Origin: Streptomyces litmocidini
Lineage (GTDB): Bacteria > Actinomycetota > Actinomycetes > Streptomycetales > Streptomycetaceae
Direction of reading: 5' to 3'
Assembly (NCBI RefSeq): GCF_014649755.1
Contig: NZ_BMTQ01000011.1
Coordinates: 212,439-276,438, forward strand
Length of the DNA: 64,000 nucleotides
Shown: piece by piece, positions 49,739 to 58,557 of the stretch
Position numbering within the stretch: position 1 is the stretch's first letter
Layout: each line of letters opens with the position of its first letter
The notes under the pieces: generated by a model
Database searches by the model: none
What the model saw: the letters and a program-made list of their open reading frames with translations, nothing else
Told to the model about the DNA's origin: nothing
Position numbers and translations under genes: made by a program

Positions 49739-49753
49739 CTGACGCGCTGTCAG
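49739..49753. promoter_or_regulatory. CTGACGG operator 8
   Basis: CTGACGCGCTGTCAG, 25 bp before the thiolase-like gene start at 49779 and 27 bp (centre to centre) from operator 7. Confidence 0.7.
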
Positions 49754-49778
49754 CAGTGCTGCCCCATGAGGAGGTTCG

Positions 49779-50921
49779 GTGCTCAAGGACGCCACGGCCA
49801 TCGTCGGGATAGGACAGACCGCCTTCGCGAAACAGCTCCACGAGACCGAGAAGACCCTCGCCTGCCGGGCGGTCCTCGCCGCCCTCGACGACGCCGGGAT
49901 CGACCCCGGCGAGGTCGACGCCTTCGCCTCGTACACGATGGAGGAGACCGACGAGGTCGAGGTGGCGAAGGCCGTCGGGGCGGGCGACGTCACCTTCTTC
50001 AGCAAGGTGGGGTACGGCGGCGGCGGCTCCTGCGCCACCGTCGGCCACCTCGCCGCCGCCGTCGCCACCGGACAGGCGAGCGTCGGCGTCGCCTGGCGGT
50101 CCCGGAAGCGGGGCTCGGGCCCGCGCCCCTGGAAGAACACCGCCGTCCAGCTCCCCACCCCCGGCCAGTGGACCCGCCCCTTCGGGCTGCTCCGCCCCGC
50201 CGACGAGATCGGCATGCTCGCCCGCCGCTACATGCACGAGTACGGCGCCACCCGCGACCACCTCTTCAACGTCGCCCTGGCCTGCCGCAACCGCGCCAAC
50301 CAGAACCCCGCCGCGATCATGTACGAGCGGCCGCTGACCCGCGAGATGTACATGACCGCACGCTGGATCAGCGAACCCCTCTGCCTCTTCGACAACTGCC
50401 TGGAGACCGACGGCGCCCTCGCCTGCGTGATCGTCTCCGCGGAACGCGCCCGCGACTGCCGGCAGAAGCCCGTCTACGTGCACGCCGCCGCCCAGGGCCT
50501 GCCCGCCCAGCACCACGGCATGGTCAACTACTGGAACGACGACCCGCTCTCCGGCCCCGCCTGGACCGCCGCCCGCCACCTGTGGAAGCAGGCCGACTTC
50601 GGCCCCGCCGACGTGGACGTCGCCCAGATCTACGACGCCTTCACCCCCCTCGTCCCGCTCTCCCTGGAGGGCTACGGCTTCTGCGGGCGCGGCGAGGGCG
50701 GCGCCTTCACCGAGGGCGGCGCCCTGGAGATCGGCGGCCGGCTGCCGCTCAACACCGGCGGCGGCGGGCTCTCCGAGGCGTACGTGCACGGCTTCAACCT
50801 CATCAACGAGGGCGTCAAGCAGCTCCGCGGCACCTCCACCGCCCAGGTCCCCGACGCGACCACCTGTCTGGTCACGGCCGGCGAGGGCGTCCCCACATCG
50901 GCCGTCCTGCTGAGGAGCTGA
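49779..50921 (+). CDS. Thiolase-like lipid-transfer protein (Ltp/SCP-x type)
   Basis: A 380-residue thiolase-fold protein. AIVGIGQTAFAK starts the first half; KVGYGGGGSCATVGHLAAA contains Cys85 near the thiolase nucleophile position; YDAFTPLVPLSLEGYGFCGRGEGG and LPLNTGGGGLSEAYVHG belong to the second half. Relatives paired with a DUF35 protein act as retro-aldolases (Ltp2) in steroid side-chain degradation, or as acyl-CoA acyltransferases. GTG at 49779 with GAGGAGG upstream. It heads a three-gene operon: 6 bp to the DUF35 gene, which overlaps the hydratase gene. Confidence 0.85.
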   Translation: MLKDATAIVGIGQTAFAKQLHETEKTLACRAVLAALDDAGIDPGEVDAFASYTMEETDEVEVAKAVGAGDVTFFSKVGYGGGGSCATVGHLAAAVATGQASVGVAWRSRKRGSGPRPWKNTAVQLPTPGQWTRPFGLLRPADEIGMLARRYMHEYGATRDHLFNVALACRNRANQNPAAIMYERPLTREMYMTARWISEPLCLFDNCLETDGALACVIVSAERARDCRQKPVYVHAAAQGLPAQHHGMVNYWNDDPLSGPAWTAARHLWKQADFGPADVDVAQIYDAFTPLVPLSLEGYGFCGRGEGGAFTEGGALEIGGRLPLNTGGGGLSEAYVHGFNLINEGVKQLRGTSTAQVPDATTCLVTAGEGVPTSAVLLRS

Positions 50922-50927
50922 AGCCTG

Positions 50928-51353
50928 ATGCTGACACCGGTCATCGACGAGGACGGCGCCCCCTTCTGGGAGTACGCCGCCCGGGGAGAGCTCCGCGTCC
51001 AGGCCTGCGCCGCCTGCGGCGAGCTCCGCTTCCCGCCCCGCCCCTGCTGCCCGCACTGCCGGTCCTTCGACAGCGAGTGGCGGCTCATGTCCGGACGCGG
51101 CCGGATCTGGTCGTACGTCCTCCCCCACCCGCCGCTCCTGCCCGAGTACGCCGCCCAGGCCCCGTACAACGCGGTGCTCGTCGAACTCGCCGACGCCCCC
51201 CGCATCCGCCTCGTCGGCAACGTCGTCGCCGCCCCCGGCGCCCCCCTGAACTCGGTCGACCCGGCCCGGCTGCGCATCGGCGCCCCCGTGCGGGTCGCCT
51301 TCACCGAGGTCGACGGCGTCACCGTCCCCCGCTGGCTCCTGGAGCGGTCATGA
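50928..51353 (+). CDS. DUF35 Zn-ribbon/OB-fold partner protein
   Basis: A 141-residue protein with an N-terminal rubredoxin-like zinc ribbon (CAAC at 27-30 and CPHC at 41-44) and a C-terminal OB fold (IWSYVLPHPPLLPEY, VLVELADAPRIRLVGNVV). Such proteins bind thiolase-like Ltp enzymes or MaoC-type hydratases and hold the acyl-CoA. In steroid catabolism the Ltp2-ChsH2 complex uses this domain. It sits 6 bp after the thiolase-like gene and overlaps the hydratase by 4 bp (ATGA). Confidence 0.88.
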   Translation: MLTPVIDEDGAPFWEYAARGELRVQACAACGELRFPPRPCCPHCRSFDSEWRLMSGRGRIWSYVLPHPPLLPEYAAQAPYNAVLVELADAPRIRLVGNVVAAPGAPLNSVDPARLRIGAPVRVAFTEVDGVTVPRWLLERS

Positions 51354-52126
51354 GCATCCGCGTCGAGCGCGACGAGAGGACCGGGGTCGCGGTCGTCACC
51401 CTCGACCGGCCGGAGAAGCACAACGCCGTCACCCTCGACATGGCCCGCGAACTGGGCGCCGTCTGGAGGGGGTTCCGGTACGAGGACGAGGTGCGGGCGA
51501 TCGTCGTCACCGGCGCCGGCGACCGGGCCTTCTGCACCGGGATCGACCGGGAGGACGCCGGAAGGATCCCGCAGCCCTCCTCCCCGTACACGATCGACGA
51601 CCCCCTCCTCACCCTCGGCCCCAAGGCCAACGACCTGTGGAAACCGGTGATCGCCGCCGTCGAGGGCATGGCCTGCGGCGGGGCCTTCTACCTGCTCGGC
51701 GAGGCGGAGTTCGTCGTCGCGGGCGAGAACGCCACCTTCTTCGACCCGCACACCACCTACGGCATGGTCAGCGCCTTCGAGACCGTCCACATGGCACGGA
51801 GGATGCCGTACGGAGAAATCGCCCGGACGGCCCTCATGGGCACCGCCGAACGGGTCTCCGCCCGGCGCGCGTACGAGACGGGGCTGGTCTCCGAGCTGAC
51901 CGGCCCGGGCGGCGCGCTCGACGCCGCGCGGGCGGCCGCCGCCGTCATCGCCTCCCACCCCACCGAGGCGGTCCAGGGAACCGTACGGGCGCTGTGGTCG
52001 GTCGACGAGGCCGCCCGGGCCCAGGCCCTCGCCCACGCCGCGCACCTGGTGACGCTCGGGAACCTGCCGCCGGACCGGCAGGGGGAGCTGTTCACCCGGA
52101 GGAGCGGCGGGTACCGGATCCGATAG
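51350..52126 (+). CDS. Enoyl-CoA hydratase/isomerase family protein
   Basis: A 258-residue crotonase-fold enzyme. VVTLDRPEKHNAV starts the domain, AGDRAFCTGIDRED gives oxyanion-hole strand 1 and GMACGGAFYLLGEAEF strand 2. The normal catalytic-Glu segment is replaced by FFDPHTTYGMVSAFE, which is typical of a divergent actinobacterial branch; the exact reaction (hydration, isomerisation or hydrolysis) is therefore uncertain. ATG at 51350 overlaps the DUF35 stop, so the operon is tightly coupled. Confidence 0.85.
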   Translation: MSIRVERDERTGVAVVTLDRPEKHNAVTLDMARELGAVWRGFRYEDEVRAIVVTGAGDRAFCTGIDREDAGRIPQPSSPYTIDDPLLTLGPKANDLWKPVIAAVEGMACGGAFYLLGEAEFVVAGENATFFDPHTTYGMVSAFETVHMARRMPYGEIARTALMGTAERVSARRAYETGLVSELTGPGGALDAARAAAAVIASHPTEAVQGTVRALWSVDEAARAQALAHAAHLVTLGNLPPDRQGELFTRRSGGYRIR

Positions 52127-52250
52127 CGGATGGGAAGGTCTGTTTCGATGGATCACTGATCGATGAGACGCCGTCAACGGCGTTGGTCCAGAACCTTGTT
52201 CACGGCAGGATCGGGCATCGCCCGTCCGCTGTGGCCTGCAACGGGGAGCC

Positions 52251-53080
52251 GTGAGGGGACGACGCGTCGTCAAGGCGGGACTCGCGGCCGGAGCCGCGCT
52301 CATGCCGGCCGGCCGCGGCGGCGGGAGCGACCCGGTGACGGGCGCGGCCGCCGCCGGAGGCGCCGCCGGGGAGGCAGGGCAGGGCGACGGCGACGCCTCC
52401 GGGACCGCGTCGCCCGCGCAACCGGGCAGCCTCACGGCGGCCTTCCGCCAGGCCATCGACAGCGGCGACGGGGGCAGGGCCCACCAGGTCGTCCTGCGCT
52501 CCTCCGCCGCGAAGGACGGCGCCTTCGCCGGCGAGCGCTCCACCACCCTGCCGACCGGCACCGAGCCGGCCGCCGGCTGCGAGGACGACGGGCCCAGCCA
52601 CCGCGTCTCCACGGCCTTCGACAAGGGCCTCACCCGGGTCGCCGGGATCGTCAACGGGGACCGCGCCGCCGCCTTCGACCTCGCCACCGGCCGCGAGGTC
52701 GGCGCGCCCGACCCCGATTCCTTCACCAAGCGCCCGGACAGCAACGGTGCCGCCCTCCACCCGGTGACCGGCCGCCTCTGGTACGACCCGGGGCGCCACG
52801 ACTACGAGGCCACCTACTCCCTCGCCCCGCGGGACCCCGAGGGCGGCCTGAAGGCCGGGGACCTCATCCCCGAGAACGACCGGATCAACGGGCAGCCGGT
52901 CCTCGCCCCGGACGGCAAGGGCTTCGCCTTCCTCTCCAGGGGCGAGGACGGCCGCAGGGGCCTGTTCCGCGGGGACTTCTCCGGCGGCGCGCCCGTGAAG
53001 ATCACCAGCGTGGCCCCCCCCGGTCCCGGACGCGGACCACCTCCGCACGACGCTGATCCGCTGGAACCGAGAAGAGCGGC
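52251..53080 (+). pseudogene. Decayed lipoprotein-like secreted protein
   Basis: A frame starting at GTG 52251 reads like a secreted lipoprotein with TolB-like repeats: it has a basic start and a short hydrophobic core, but the lipobox is LMPAGRGGGSD where LxAGC is expected, so the anchor Cys is lost. Later segments look genuine (LATGREVGAPDPDSF, NGQPVLAPDGKGFAFLSR). At a run of eight C bases (53014-53021) the meaningful reading moves to the -1 frame (VPDADHLRTTLIRWNREE). The frame then runs without a natural stop into the antisense of the next gene. The ribosome site spacing is also poor. Confidence 0.65.
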
Positions 53081-53082
53081 GG

Positions 53083-53703
53083 TCAGCCGCTCGACGGGCT
53101 CGGGGAGGCGCCCGCCTCCCTGCGCACGTCGTGCACGTGGCAGCTCTTCACCTGGCCGACGCTCCCGGGGTTCTTCATCGGGACGTCGTAGATCCTGCCC
53201 GCCCCGCTCTCGACGCCGACCACGATCTCGCCGCTGTCGGCCCGCGAGCCGTCGGCCCGCTCGAACTCCAGGACGATGCGGAACGTGCCCGTGACCCCGG
53301 TCCGCGGCATGACCCGCACCGTCGCGGTGGTGTCCGCCTTGCCGGCCCGCTTGCCCTTGCGCTTCTTCCCGGCGGGCTCCACGCAGTCGATCACGTCGAC
53401 GACGACCTCGGCGTCCGTCGCGGTCGGGGCCGGCGAGGCGGTCGCCGTGGAGCCGCCGGAGCCGTCGTAGTCCTCGTAGTCGTCGTTGCCCTGCTCGTCG
53501 CTGGAGCAGCCGCCGCCCGAGTCGTCGTCATCGTCGTCGGAGTGCGAGTGGCTCCGGCTCTTGCCGCCCTTGCTCTTCCCGCTGCTGCTCTTCCCGCTGC
53601 CGCCGCCGCTGCTCCCGTGGCCGCCCTTGCCGGTGTGGAAACCGGTCAGCGCGAGGACCACCACGGTGAGCGTCGCCGCGAGCTTCACGCGCGTCCGTAC
53701 CAT
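53083..53703 (-). CDS. Secreted or membrane-anchored protein with Ser/Gly/Lys and Asp-rich linker
   Basis: A 206-residue protein: an N-terminal signal or anchor segment (residues 6-22, LAATLTVVVLALTGF), then a low-complexity segment (GSSGGGSGKSSSGKSKGGKSRSHSHS and a run of six Asp). The C-terminal beta-rich domain has three Cys (one in GGGCSS, one in IDCVEP, one in KSCHVHD) and no recognisable family (VRVMPRTGVTGTFRIVLEFE). Start ATG at 53703; no strong Shine-Dalgarno sequence is seen. The function is unknown. Confidence 0.65.
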   Translation of the reverse strand: MVRTRVKLAATLTVVVLALTGFHTGKGGHGSSGGGSGKSSSGKSKGGKSRSHSHSDDDDDDSGGGCSSDEQGNDDYEDYDGSGGSTATASPAPTATDAEVVVDVIDCVEPAGKKRKGKRAGKADTTATVRVMPRTGVTGTFRIVLEFERADGSRADSGEIVVGVESGAGRIYDVPMKNPGSVGQVKSCHVHDVRREAGASPSPSSG

Positions 53704-54257
53704 CGCCGGCTCCGTCCTGTCTGTCGTGTCCGCGCCACCCTAGCGGCGGCCCGCGCCGCCTGGCAGGGCCCCCTCACCCGGCGTAGCGTCGGAGACGAGG
53801 GCCGGACCGCCGAGAAGGCCGCACCGATGACCCGCGACACGGCCGGCTCCGTCCTGGCTCTCGCCGGAGCGACGGCCGCCGTCCGGAGCCCCTTCCGTGC
53901 CCGGTACGACGGCCGTCCCGGGCGTGACCACGCCATCGACGAGCTGTTCACCGGCGTCACCGACGCGCAGCACGCCCGCGGGCCGAGCCGGGTGGGCCGG
54001 GCCCCCGGCACCCGCACCCGCCGCTGGACGGCCCGCCGGGCGACCGGCCCCGGGAGGCACGGAGCCCGACGGATCAGGCCCCGACGGACCGGTCCCCTGC
54101 GGACGGGGGCCGACGGGCCCGTCCCTCGCGGACGGGGCCCCACGGACCGGTCCCCCGCGCACGGGCCCCGGTCGGACCCGTCCTCCGCGGCCCCGACCCA
54201 GACCCACGACGTGCCCACCCGGGACCGGGACGACGGCAGTCCGCCGCCCCCGCGGTC
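53704..54257. other. Degenerate repeat-rich intergenic region
   Basis: About 550 bp upstream of the secreted protein gene and downstream of afsK. A frame at 53827 (MTRDTAGSVLALAGATAAV) begins well but soon becomes repeats with no domain. From about 54060 to 54190 there are degenerate units of about 35 bp based on GGACGGGGCC and CCGACGGACCGG. I call no gene. Confidence 0.5.
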
Positions 54258-56681
54258 CTAGCGCGCCGCCGCGCCCCTGCCCGTCGCCGTGCCCTTGGCC
54301 GCGTCGAGCGCGTACACGCAGCGGTCCTTGCTGCACGCGTACACGACCCCGCCCTTCGCCACCGGCGAGCCGGTGATCTCGCCGCCCGTGGCGAGCTTCC
54401 AGCGGAGCTGACCGCCGGTCGCGTCCAGGGTGTACAGGACGTGGTCGGCCGAGCCGAAGTGCACCCGGCCGTCGGCGACGACCGGGGAGCCGACCAGTTC
54501 GCCGCCCGCCGCGAACCGCCACCGGGGGGTGCCGGTGACCGCGTCGAGCGTGTAGAGCGCGCTGCCGCTGCCGACGTGGACGTTGCCGTCGGCGACGAGC
54601 ACCGGCTCGGTGGACTGGCGCGGCTCGGTCGCGATCCGCCAGCGGTCCTGGCCGGTGGTGGCGTCGAGGGCGTACACGGTGCCGAGGTGGTCCGAGAGGT
54701 ACACCCCGCCGCCCGTGACCGCCGGTCCCGGCGCGAACGCGGGCGGGGAGAGGAAGACCGCCGGGGCCTCGAAGTGCCAGCGGACGTGCCCGCCCGCGAT
54801 GTCGATCGACAGGACCCGGGTCCCGGCGGAGACGTACACGCAGCCGTCCTCGGCCGAGGCCACCCGGACCGGCACGTTGGCGCAGGAGGCGGCGTCGCCG
54901 ATCGGGTACGACCAGCGCTCCACGCCCGTGCGGGCGTCGAGGGCCTGGAGCCGGGCGTCCCGCCACACGTACACGGTGTCGCCGTGCACGGCGGGCCCCG
55001 CCTCCGGGGTCTCGAAGTCGGTCTGCGCACCGGTGAGCTCCCACAGCTTGGCGCCGTTGGAGGCCTCCCAGCCCTGCACCCCGCCGCCGCGCGTGCCGGT
55101 GACGACCGTGCCCCGGTCGACCTTCAGCGAGTACACCCAGGCGTCCGTGCGCAGCCGCCAGCGCTCGCCGCCGTCGCCGGCGTCGAGGGCGTACAGGGTG
55201 GGGCCGTCGGAGGCGTGGATGCGGCCCGAGGCGACGGCCATCGACCAGGCCACGTCCCGGGTCTTGAACTGGCGCCGCCCGCTGCCCGTGTCCAGGGCGT
55301 GCACCTCGAACGAGGTCACGTACAGCAGGTCGCCGTCGACGACCGGGGTGCCCCAGACGTCGTTCGACATCCGGAAGCGCCAGGGCCGCCAGTGGCCCGG
55401 CTCCGGCGGGGGCTGCGGGGCCGCCGTCTGGTCGGTGCCCTGCGAGGGCACGGACGGACGGGAACCCTGCTGCGGGGCCTGTTCGGCTCCGTGCGGGCCG
55501 CCGCCGGGCGGGCGGATCCAGCCGGTCGCGGGGCCCGCGTCGGCGCCCCGGCCGACGGCGAGCGCGGCCCGGGTGTCGGCGACCCGGGGGCCGGGGCCGA
55601 TCGGCACGGTCGCGCCGCCGAGGCGGACGGGGCCGCCCGCGCCCTCGGCGGGACCGGCGTGCCGGCCGCCGACGGGCGCGTGCTCGGGCGCCCGCTCCGG
55701 CGCCCGCTCCGGGAAGCGGGGGTCGGGGCGGGGGCCCGGCGGGTTCGCCGGGGGCCGCGGCGGCGCCGTCGGAGCGGGCAGCTGGCGGCCGCCGCCGCGG
55801 CGCTGCTCGATCATGGCGGTGGCGCTCTGCGGCAACCAGGCGGACGCCGTGCCGCTGTCGTCGCTGCCGGGGCCGAAGAGGTGCGGGGCGAGCTGCGCCT
55901 GGAGGTCGGCCGGGGTGGGCCGGCGGGTGACGTCCATCTGCATGCAGGACTCGATGAGGGGCCGCAGCTCCTCGGGCAGGCCTTCCAGGTCGGGGCCCTC
56001 GCGGAGCAGCATGAAGACGGTCTCGACCGGGTTGGCGCCGTGGAAGGGCGCGTGACCGGTGGCGGCGAAGACCAGCATCGAGCCCAGCGAGAAGACGTCG
56101 CTGGCGCCGGTGACGCTGCGCGAGTCGCGGGCCTGCTCGGGCGACATGTAGGCGGGCGTGCCCACGGCGACGTTGGTCATCGTCAGCCGTGTGTTGGAGA
56201 CGCCGGACGCGATGCCGAAGTCGATCACCCGGGGGCCGTCCTCGACGACGAGGACGTTGGACGGCTTGAGGTCGCGGTGGACCAGGCCCGCTCCGTGGAT
56301 GGACTGCAGGGCCTCGGCGACACCGGCGGCGAGCCAGCGGACGGCCTGGGCCGGGAGCGGCCCGCACTCGTTCACTATTTCTTCGAGGGAGGGCGCCGGC
56401 ACGTAGGCGGTGGCCAGCCAGGGCACGGCGGCGCGCGGGTCGGCGTCGACGACGGCGGCCGTGTAGAAGCCGGAGACCGCCCGGGCGGCCTCCACCTCCC
56501 GGGTGAAGCGGACCCGGAACAGCTGGTCCTCCGCGAGCTCCGTGCGCACGGTCTTGATCGCCACGCGCCGGCCCGAGGCCGAGCGCGCGAGATAGACCAG
56601 GCCCATTCCGCCCGCGCCGAGCCGGCCCAGCACCTCGAAGGGCCCGATGCGTCTCGGGTCGTGCTGCGTCAGCTGTTCCAC
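54258..56681 (-). CDS. afsK: Serine/threonine protein kinase AfsK
   Basis: A 807-residue kinase that closely matches AfsK of S. coelicolor. Gly-rich loop LGAGGMGLVYLA (21-32), Lys43, catalytic HRDLKPSN (135-142), DFG (154-156), activation segment with TRLTMTNVAVGTPAYMSPE; Thr167 here should correspond to Thr168, reported to control AfsK activity. Residues 270-440 are a Pro-rich linker, and residues 440-800 form a PQQ/WD-like beta propeller (repeats of GxPVVDGDLLYVTSF and VYALDATTG). AfsK phosphorylates AfsR. GTG at 56681 is preceded by GGAGGT 11 nt upstream. kbpA lies 161 bp upstream on the same strand. Confidence 0.92.
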   Translation of the reverse strand: MEQLTQHDPRRIGPFEVLGRLGAGGMGLVYLARSASGRRVAIKTVRTELAEDQLFRVRFTREVEAARAVSGFYTAAVVDADPRAAVPWLATAYVPAPSLEEIVNECGPLPAQAVRWLAAGVAEALQSIHGAGLVHRDLKPSNVLVVEDGPRVIDFGIASGVSNTRLTMTNVAVGTPAYMSPEQARDSRSVTGASDVFSLGSMLVFAATGHAPFHGANPVETVFMLLREGPDLEGLPEELRPLIESCMQMDVTRRPTPADLQAQLAPHLFGPGSDDSGTASAWLPQSATAMIEQRRGGGRQLPAPTAPPRPPANPPGPRPDPRFPERAPERAPEHAPVGGRHAGPAEGAGGPVRLGGATVPIGPGPRVADTRAALAVGRGADAGPATGWIRPPGGGPHGAEQAPQQGSRPSVPSQGTDQTAAPQPPPEPGHWRPWRFRMSNDVWGTPVVDGDLLYVTSFEVHALDTGSGRRQFKTRDVAWSMAVASGRIHASDGPTLYALDAGDGGERWRLRTDAWVYSLKVDRGTVVTGTRGGGVQGWEASNGAKLWELTGAQTDFETPEAGPAVHGDTVYVWRDARLQALDARTGVERWSYPIGDAASCANVPVRVASAEDGCVYVSAGTRVLSIDIAGGHVRWHFEAPAVFLSPPAFAPGPAVTGGGVYLSDHLGTVYALDATTGQDRWRIATEPRQSTEPVLVADGNVHVGSGSALYTLDAVTGTPRWRFAAGGELVGSPVVADGRVHFGSADHVLYTLDATGGQLRWKLATGGEITGSPVAKGGVVYACSKDRCVYALDAAKGTATGRGAAAR

Positions 56682-56842
56682 TTGCCTGCCACCTCCCCGT
56701 ACGGGCCATGAGGGTACGGCCCCGTGGCCCTGATTCTTCCTGTCCGAGGGCCCGGTTGCGAACCCGGGGGCGGATCGGGGTGTCACGCGCCACGACGGGG
56801 TGCTGCGGTACGGGGGCGTCGGCCGGTGCGGCCGGGGACGGA

Positions 56843-57628
56843 TCAGTCCGTAGCGGATGGTTTCGGCTCCGCGCGGACGGCGAAGCGGGCTCCCTGGTTG
56901 TCGTGGAGGACGGCGACGCGGCCGTGCGGGGCGTCGTGGGCCGGGGTGGCGACGCGGCCGCCGAGCCGGACGGCGGTCGCGCAGGCCTCGTCGCAGTCGG
57001 CGACGGCGAAGTGCACGAGGACGTGGCCGGGCATCTCGGCGGGGAAGTCGTCGGTGATGACGGCCCGGCCTCCGAAGGGGCCGCCGGGCCGGGAGCCGGG
57101 CGGGGACCAGACGCGGTAGTCGAGGCCCGCGTCCCCGCCCTCCCCGGCGGCGCCGGCCCGGCGGCCGAGGTAGCCGAAGACGGTGGCGTAGAAGGTGTCG
57201 ACGGCGTCGGGACGGCGGGTGTAGACCTCCATCCAGCAGAAGGACCCCGGCTCGCCCGTGACCTCGAAGCCGTCGTCGTCGCCCTCCTGGCGGAGGCCGA
57301 AGACCGCGCCGCCGGGGTCGGCGGCGAGCGCGTAGACGCCGAACGGGCCGACGGGGTAGGGCTCCATGACCATCTGCCCGCCGGCGGCCTTGATCCGGGT
57401 GGCGAGGGTGCCGGCGTTCTCGGTGGCGAGGTAGGGGGTCCAGGTGGTGGGCATGCGCCCGTCCCGCTTGGGGACGAGTCCGGCGACCCGGCGGCCGCCG
57501 AGGAGGGCCTCGTCGCGGTCGGGGTCGAAGGTCCAGCCGAAGAGCTCGCCGTAGAAGCGCTTGCCCGCCTCGAGGTCGGGAAGCTGTGCGTCCACCCAGC
57601 ACGGGGTGCCCTCAGTACGTACGGCCAT
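56843..57628 (-). CDS. kbpA: VOC-fold protein, KbpA (AfsK-binding protein)
   Basis: A 261-residue protein with two glyoxalase/VOC half-domains (VDAQLPDLEAGKRFYGELFGW and MEVYTRRPDAVDTFYATVFGY each start a half). In S. coelicolor the gene beside afsK encodes KbpA, which binds unphosphorylated AfsK and inhibits its autophosphorylation. Position, size and orientation fit. A purely enzymatic VOC protein is the alternative. ATG at 57628. Confidence 0.75.
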   Translation of the reverse strand: MAVRTEGTPCWVDAQLPDLEAGKRFYGELFGWTFDPDRDEALLGGRRVAGLVPKRDGRMPTTWTPYLATENAGTLATRIKAAGGQMVMEPYPVGPFGVYALAADPGGAVFGLRQEGDDDGFEVTGEPGSFCWMEVYTRRPDAVDTFYATVFGYLGRRAGAAGEGGDAGLDYRVWSPPGSRPGGPFGGRAVITDDFPAEMPGHVLVHFAVADCDEACATAVRLGGRVATPAHDAPHGRVAVLHDNQGARFAVRAEPKPSATD

Positions 57629-57897
57629 GTCCCCACGCTAGGGCGGCGGGGGCCGCGCCGCACGCCCCGGGATGCGAACAAAGGGGCGATTCGTCGGGTC
57701 GGAGCCCTTGCGGCGCTTGATTCGTCCGCCGGCCTCGTCCACGGCCCGTCCATGAGCCTGTTCGGGTGGGGCCCCCGACCCGGCGGCGAGGTGGCCGGAA
57801 CCGTTCCTCCCCTCCGGCGCGGGCACCCGCGCCGACCTCGCAGAACGGGGTGCACCCCATTTGCAGTCGGCCGAATCGCGCGCTGATCCCCCCTCGG

Positions 57898-57916
57898 TAA
57901 GCTGACGGCATGACAG
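57898..57916 (+). promoter_or_regulatory. Leaderless -10 and degenerate CTGACGG site over the TetR start
   Basis: TAAGCT (57898-57903) is a good -10 box 6 bp before the ATG at 57910, so the transcript should be leaderless. Overlapping it, CTGACGGCATGACAG (57902-57916) keeps a perfect left half (CTGACGG) and the final CAG of the regulon palindrome. Confidence 0.4.
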
Positions 57917-58557
57917 GACAAGTACGCACCGTCGACGGCCGCGTGGCCGGACGACGCGGTCAGGCGACGCGGCAGAAGCTGCTCGACTGCCTCGGTGAGA
58001 TGCTCAGCTCCTCGCCCTACCGGGACGTCAAGGTCATCGATGTGGCCCGGAAGGCGGGTACTTCACCCGCGACGTTCTATCAGTACTTCCCGGACGTCGA
58101 GGGAGCGGTCCTCGAGATCGCGGAGGAAATGGCCAAGGAGGGCGCCGCGTTGACCGAGCTGGTCAGCGGTCGCTCCTGGGTCGGCAAGGCCGGATGGCAG
58201 ACCTCGGAGGAACTCGTCGAGGGATTCCTGGACTTCTGGCGGAAGCACGACGCGATCCTGCGGGTCGTGGACCTCGGCGCCGCCGAGGGCGACAAGCGGT
58301 TCTACAAGATCCGCATGAAGATCCTGAACTCGGTCACCAACTCCCTCACGGACGCGGTGAAGGAGCTCCAGAGCAAGGGCAAGGTCGACAAGGACGTCAG
58401 CCCCGCCGCGATGGCCGGCTCCCTGGTGGCGATGCTGGCCTCGGTCGCCGGTCACCAGAAGGGCTTCCAGACCTGGGGTGTGAAGCAGGCCGAACTCAAG
58501 CCGAACCTGGCCCTGTTGGTGCACCTGGGCATCACGGGCAAGAAGCCGACCAGGTAG
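57910..58557 (+). CDS. TetR-family regulator next to kbpA-afsK
   Basis: A 215-residue TetR protein. The HTH spans about residues 17-65 (SPYRDVKVIDVARKAGTSPATFYQYF), followed by a long helical ligand domain (FLDFWRKHDAILRVVDLGAAEGDKRFYKIRMKI). The sequence is highly conserved in Streptomyces beside the afsK locus as far as I recall. Target genes are unknown. A degenerate CTGACGG half-palindrome overlaps its start, making it a candidate regulator of the catabolic regulon described here; this is only inference. The mRNA is probably leaderless. Confidence 0.88.
   Translation: MTGQVRTVDGRVAGRRGQATRQKLLDCLGEMLSSSPYRDVKVIDVARKAGTSPATFYQYFPDVEGAVLEIAEEMAKEGAALTELVSGRSWVGKAGWQTSEELVEGFLDFWRKHDAILRVVDLGAAEGDKRFYKIRMKILNSVTNSLTDAVKELQSKGKVDKDVSPAAMAGSLVAMLASVAGHQKGFQTWGVKQAELKPNLALLVHLGITGKKPTR

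Noticed and set aside
53740..57921. A 1393-codon frame on the minus strand over afsK and kbpA
   Set aside because: It is the shadow of afsK and kbpA in another frame: no domains, Arg/Pro/Ala-rich, and it ignores the real starts.
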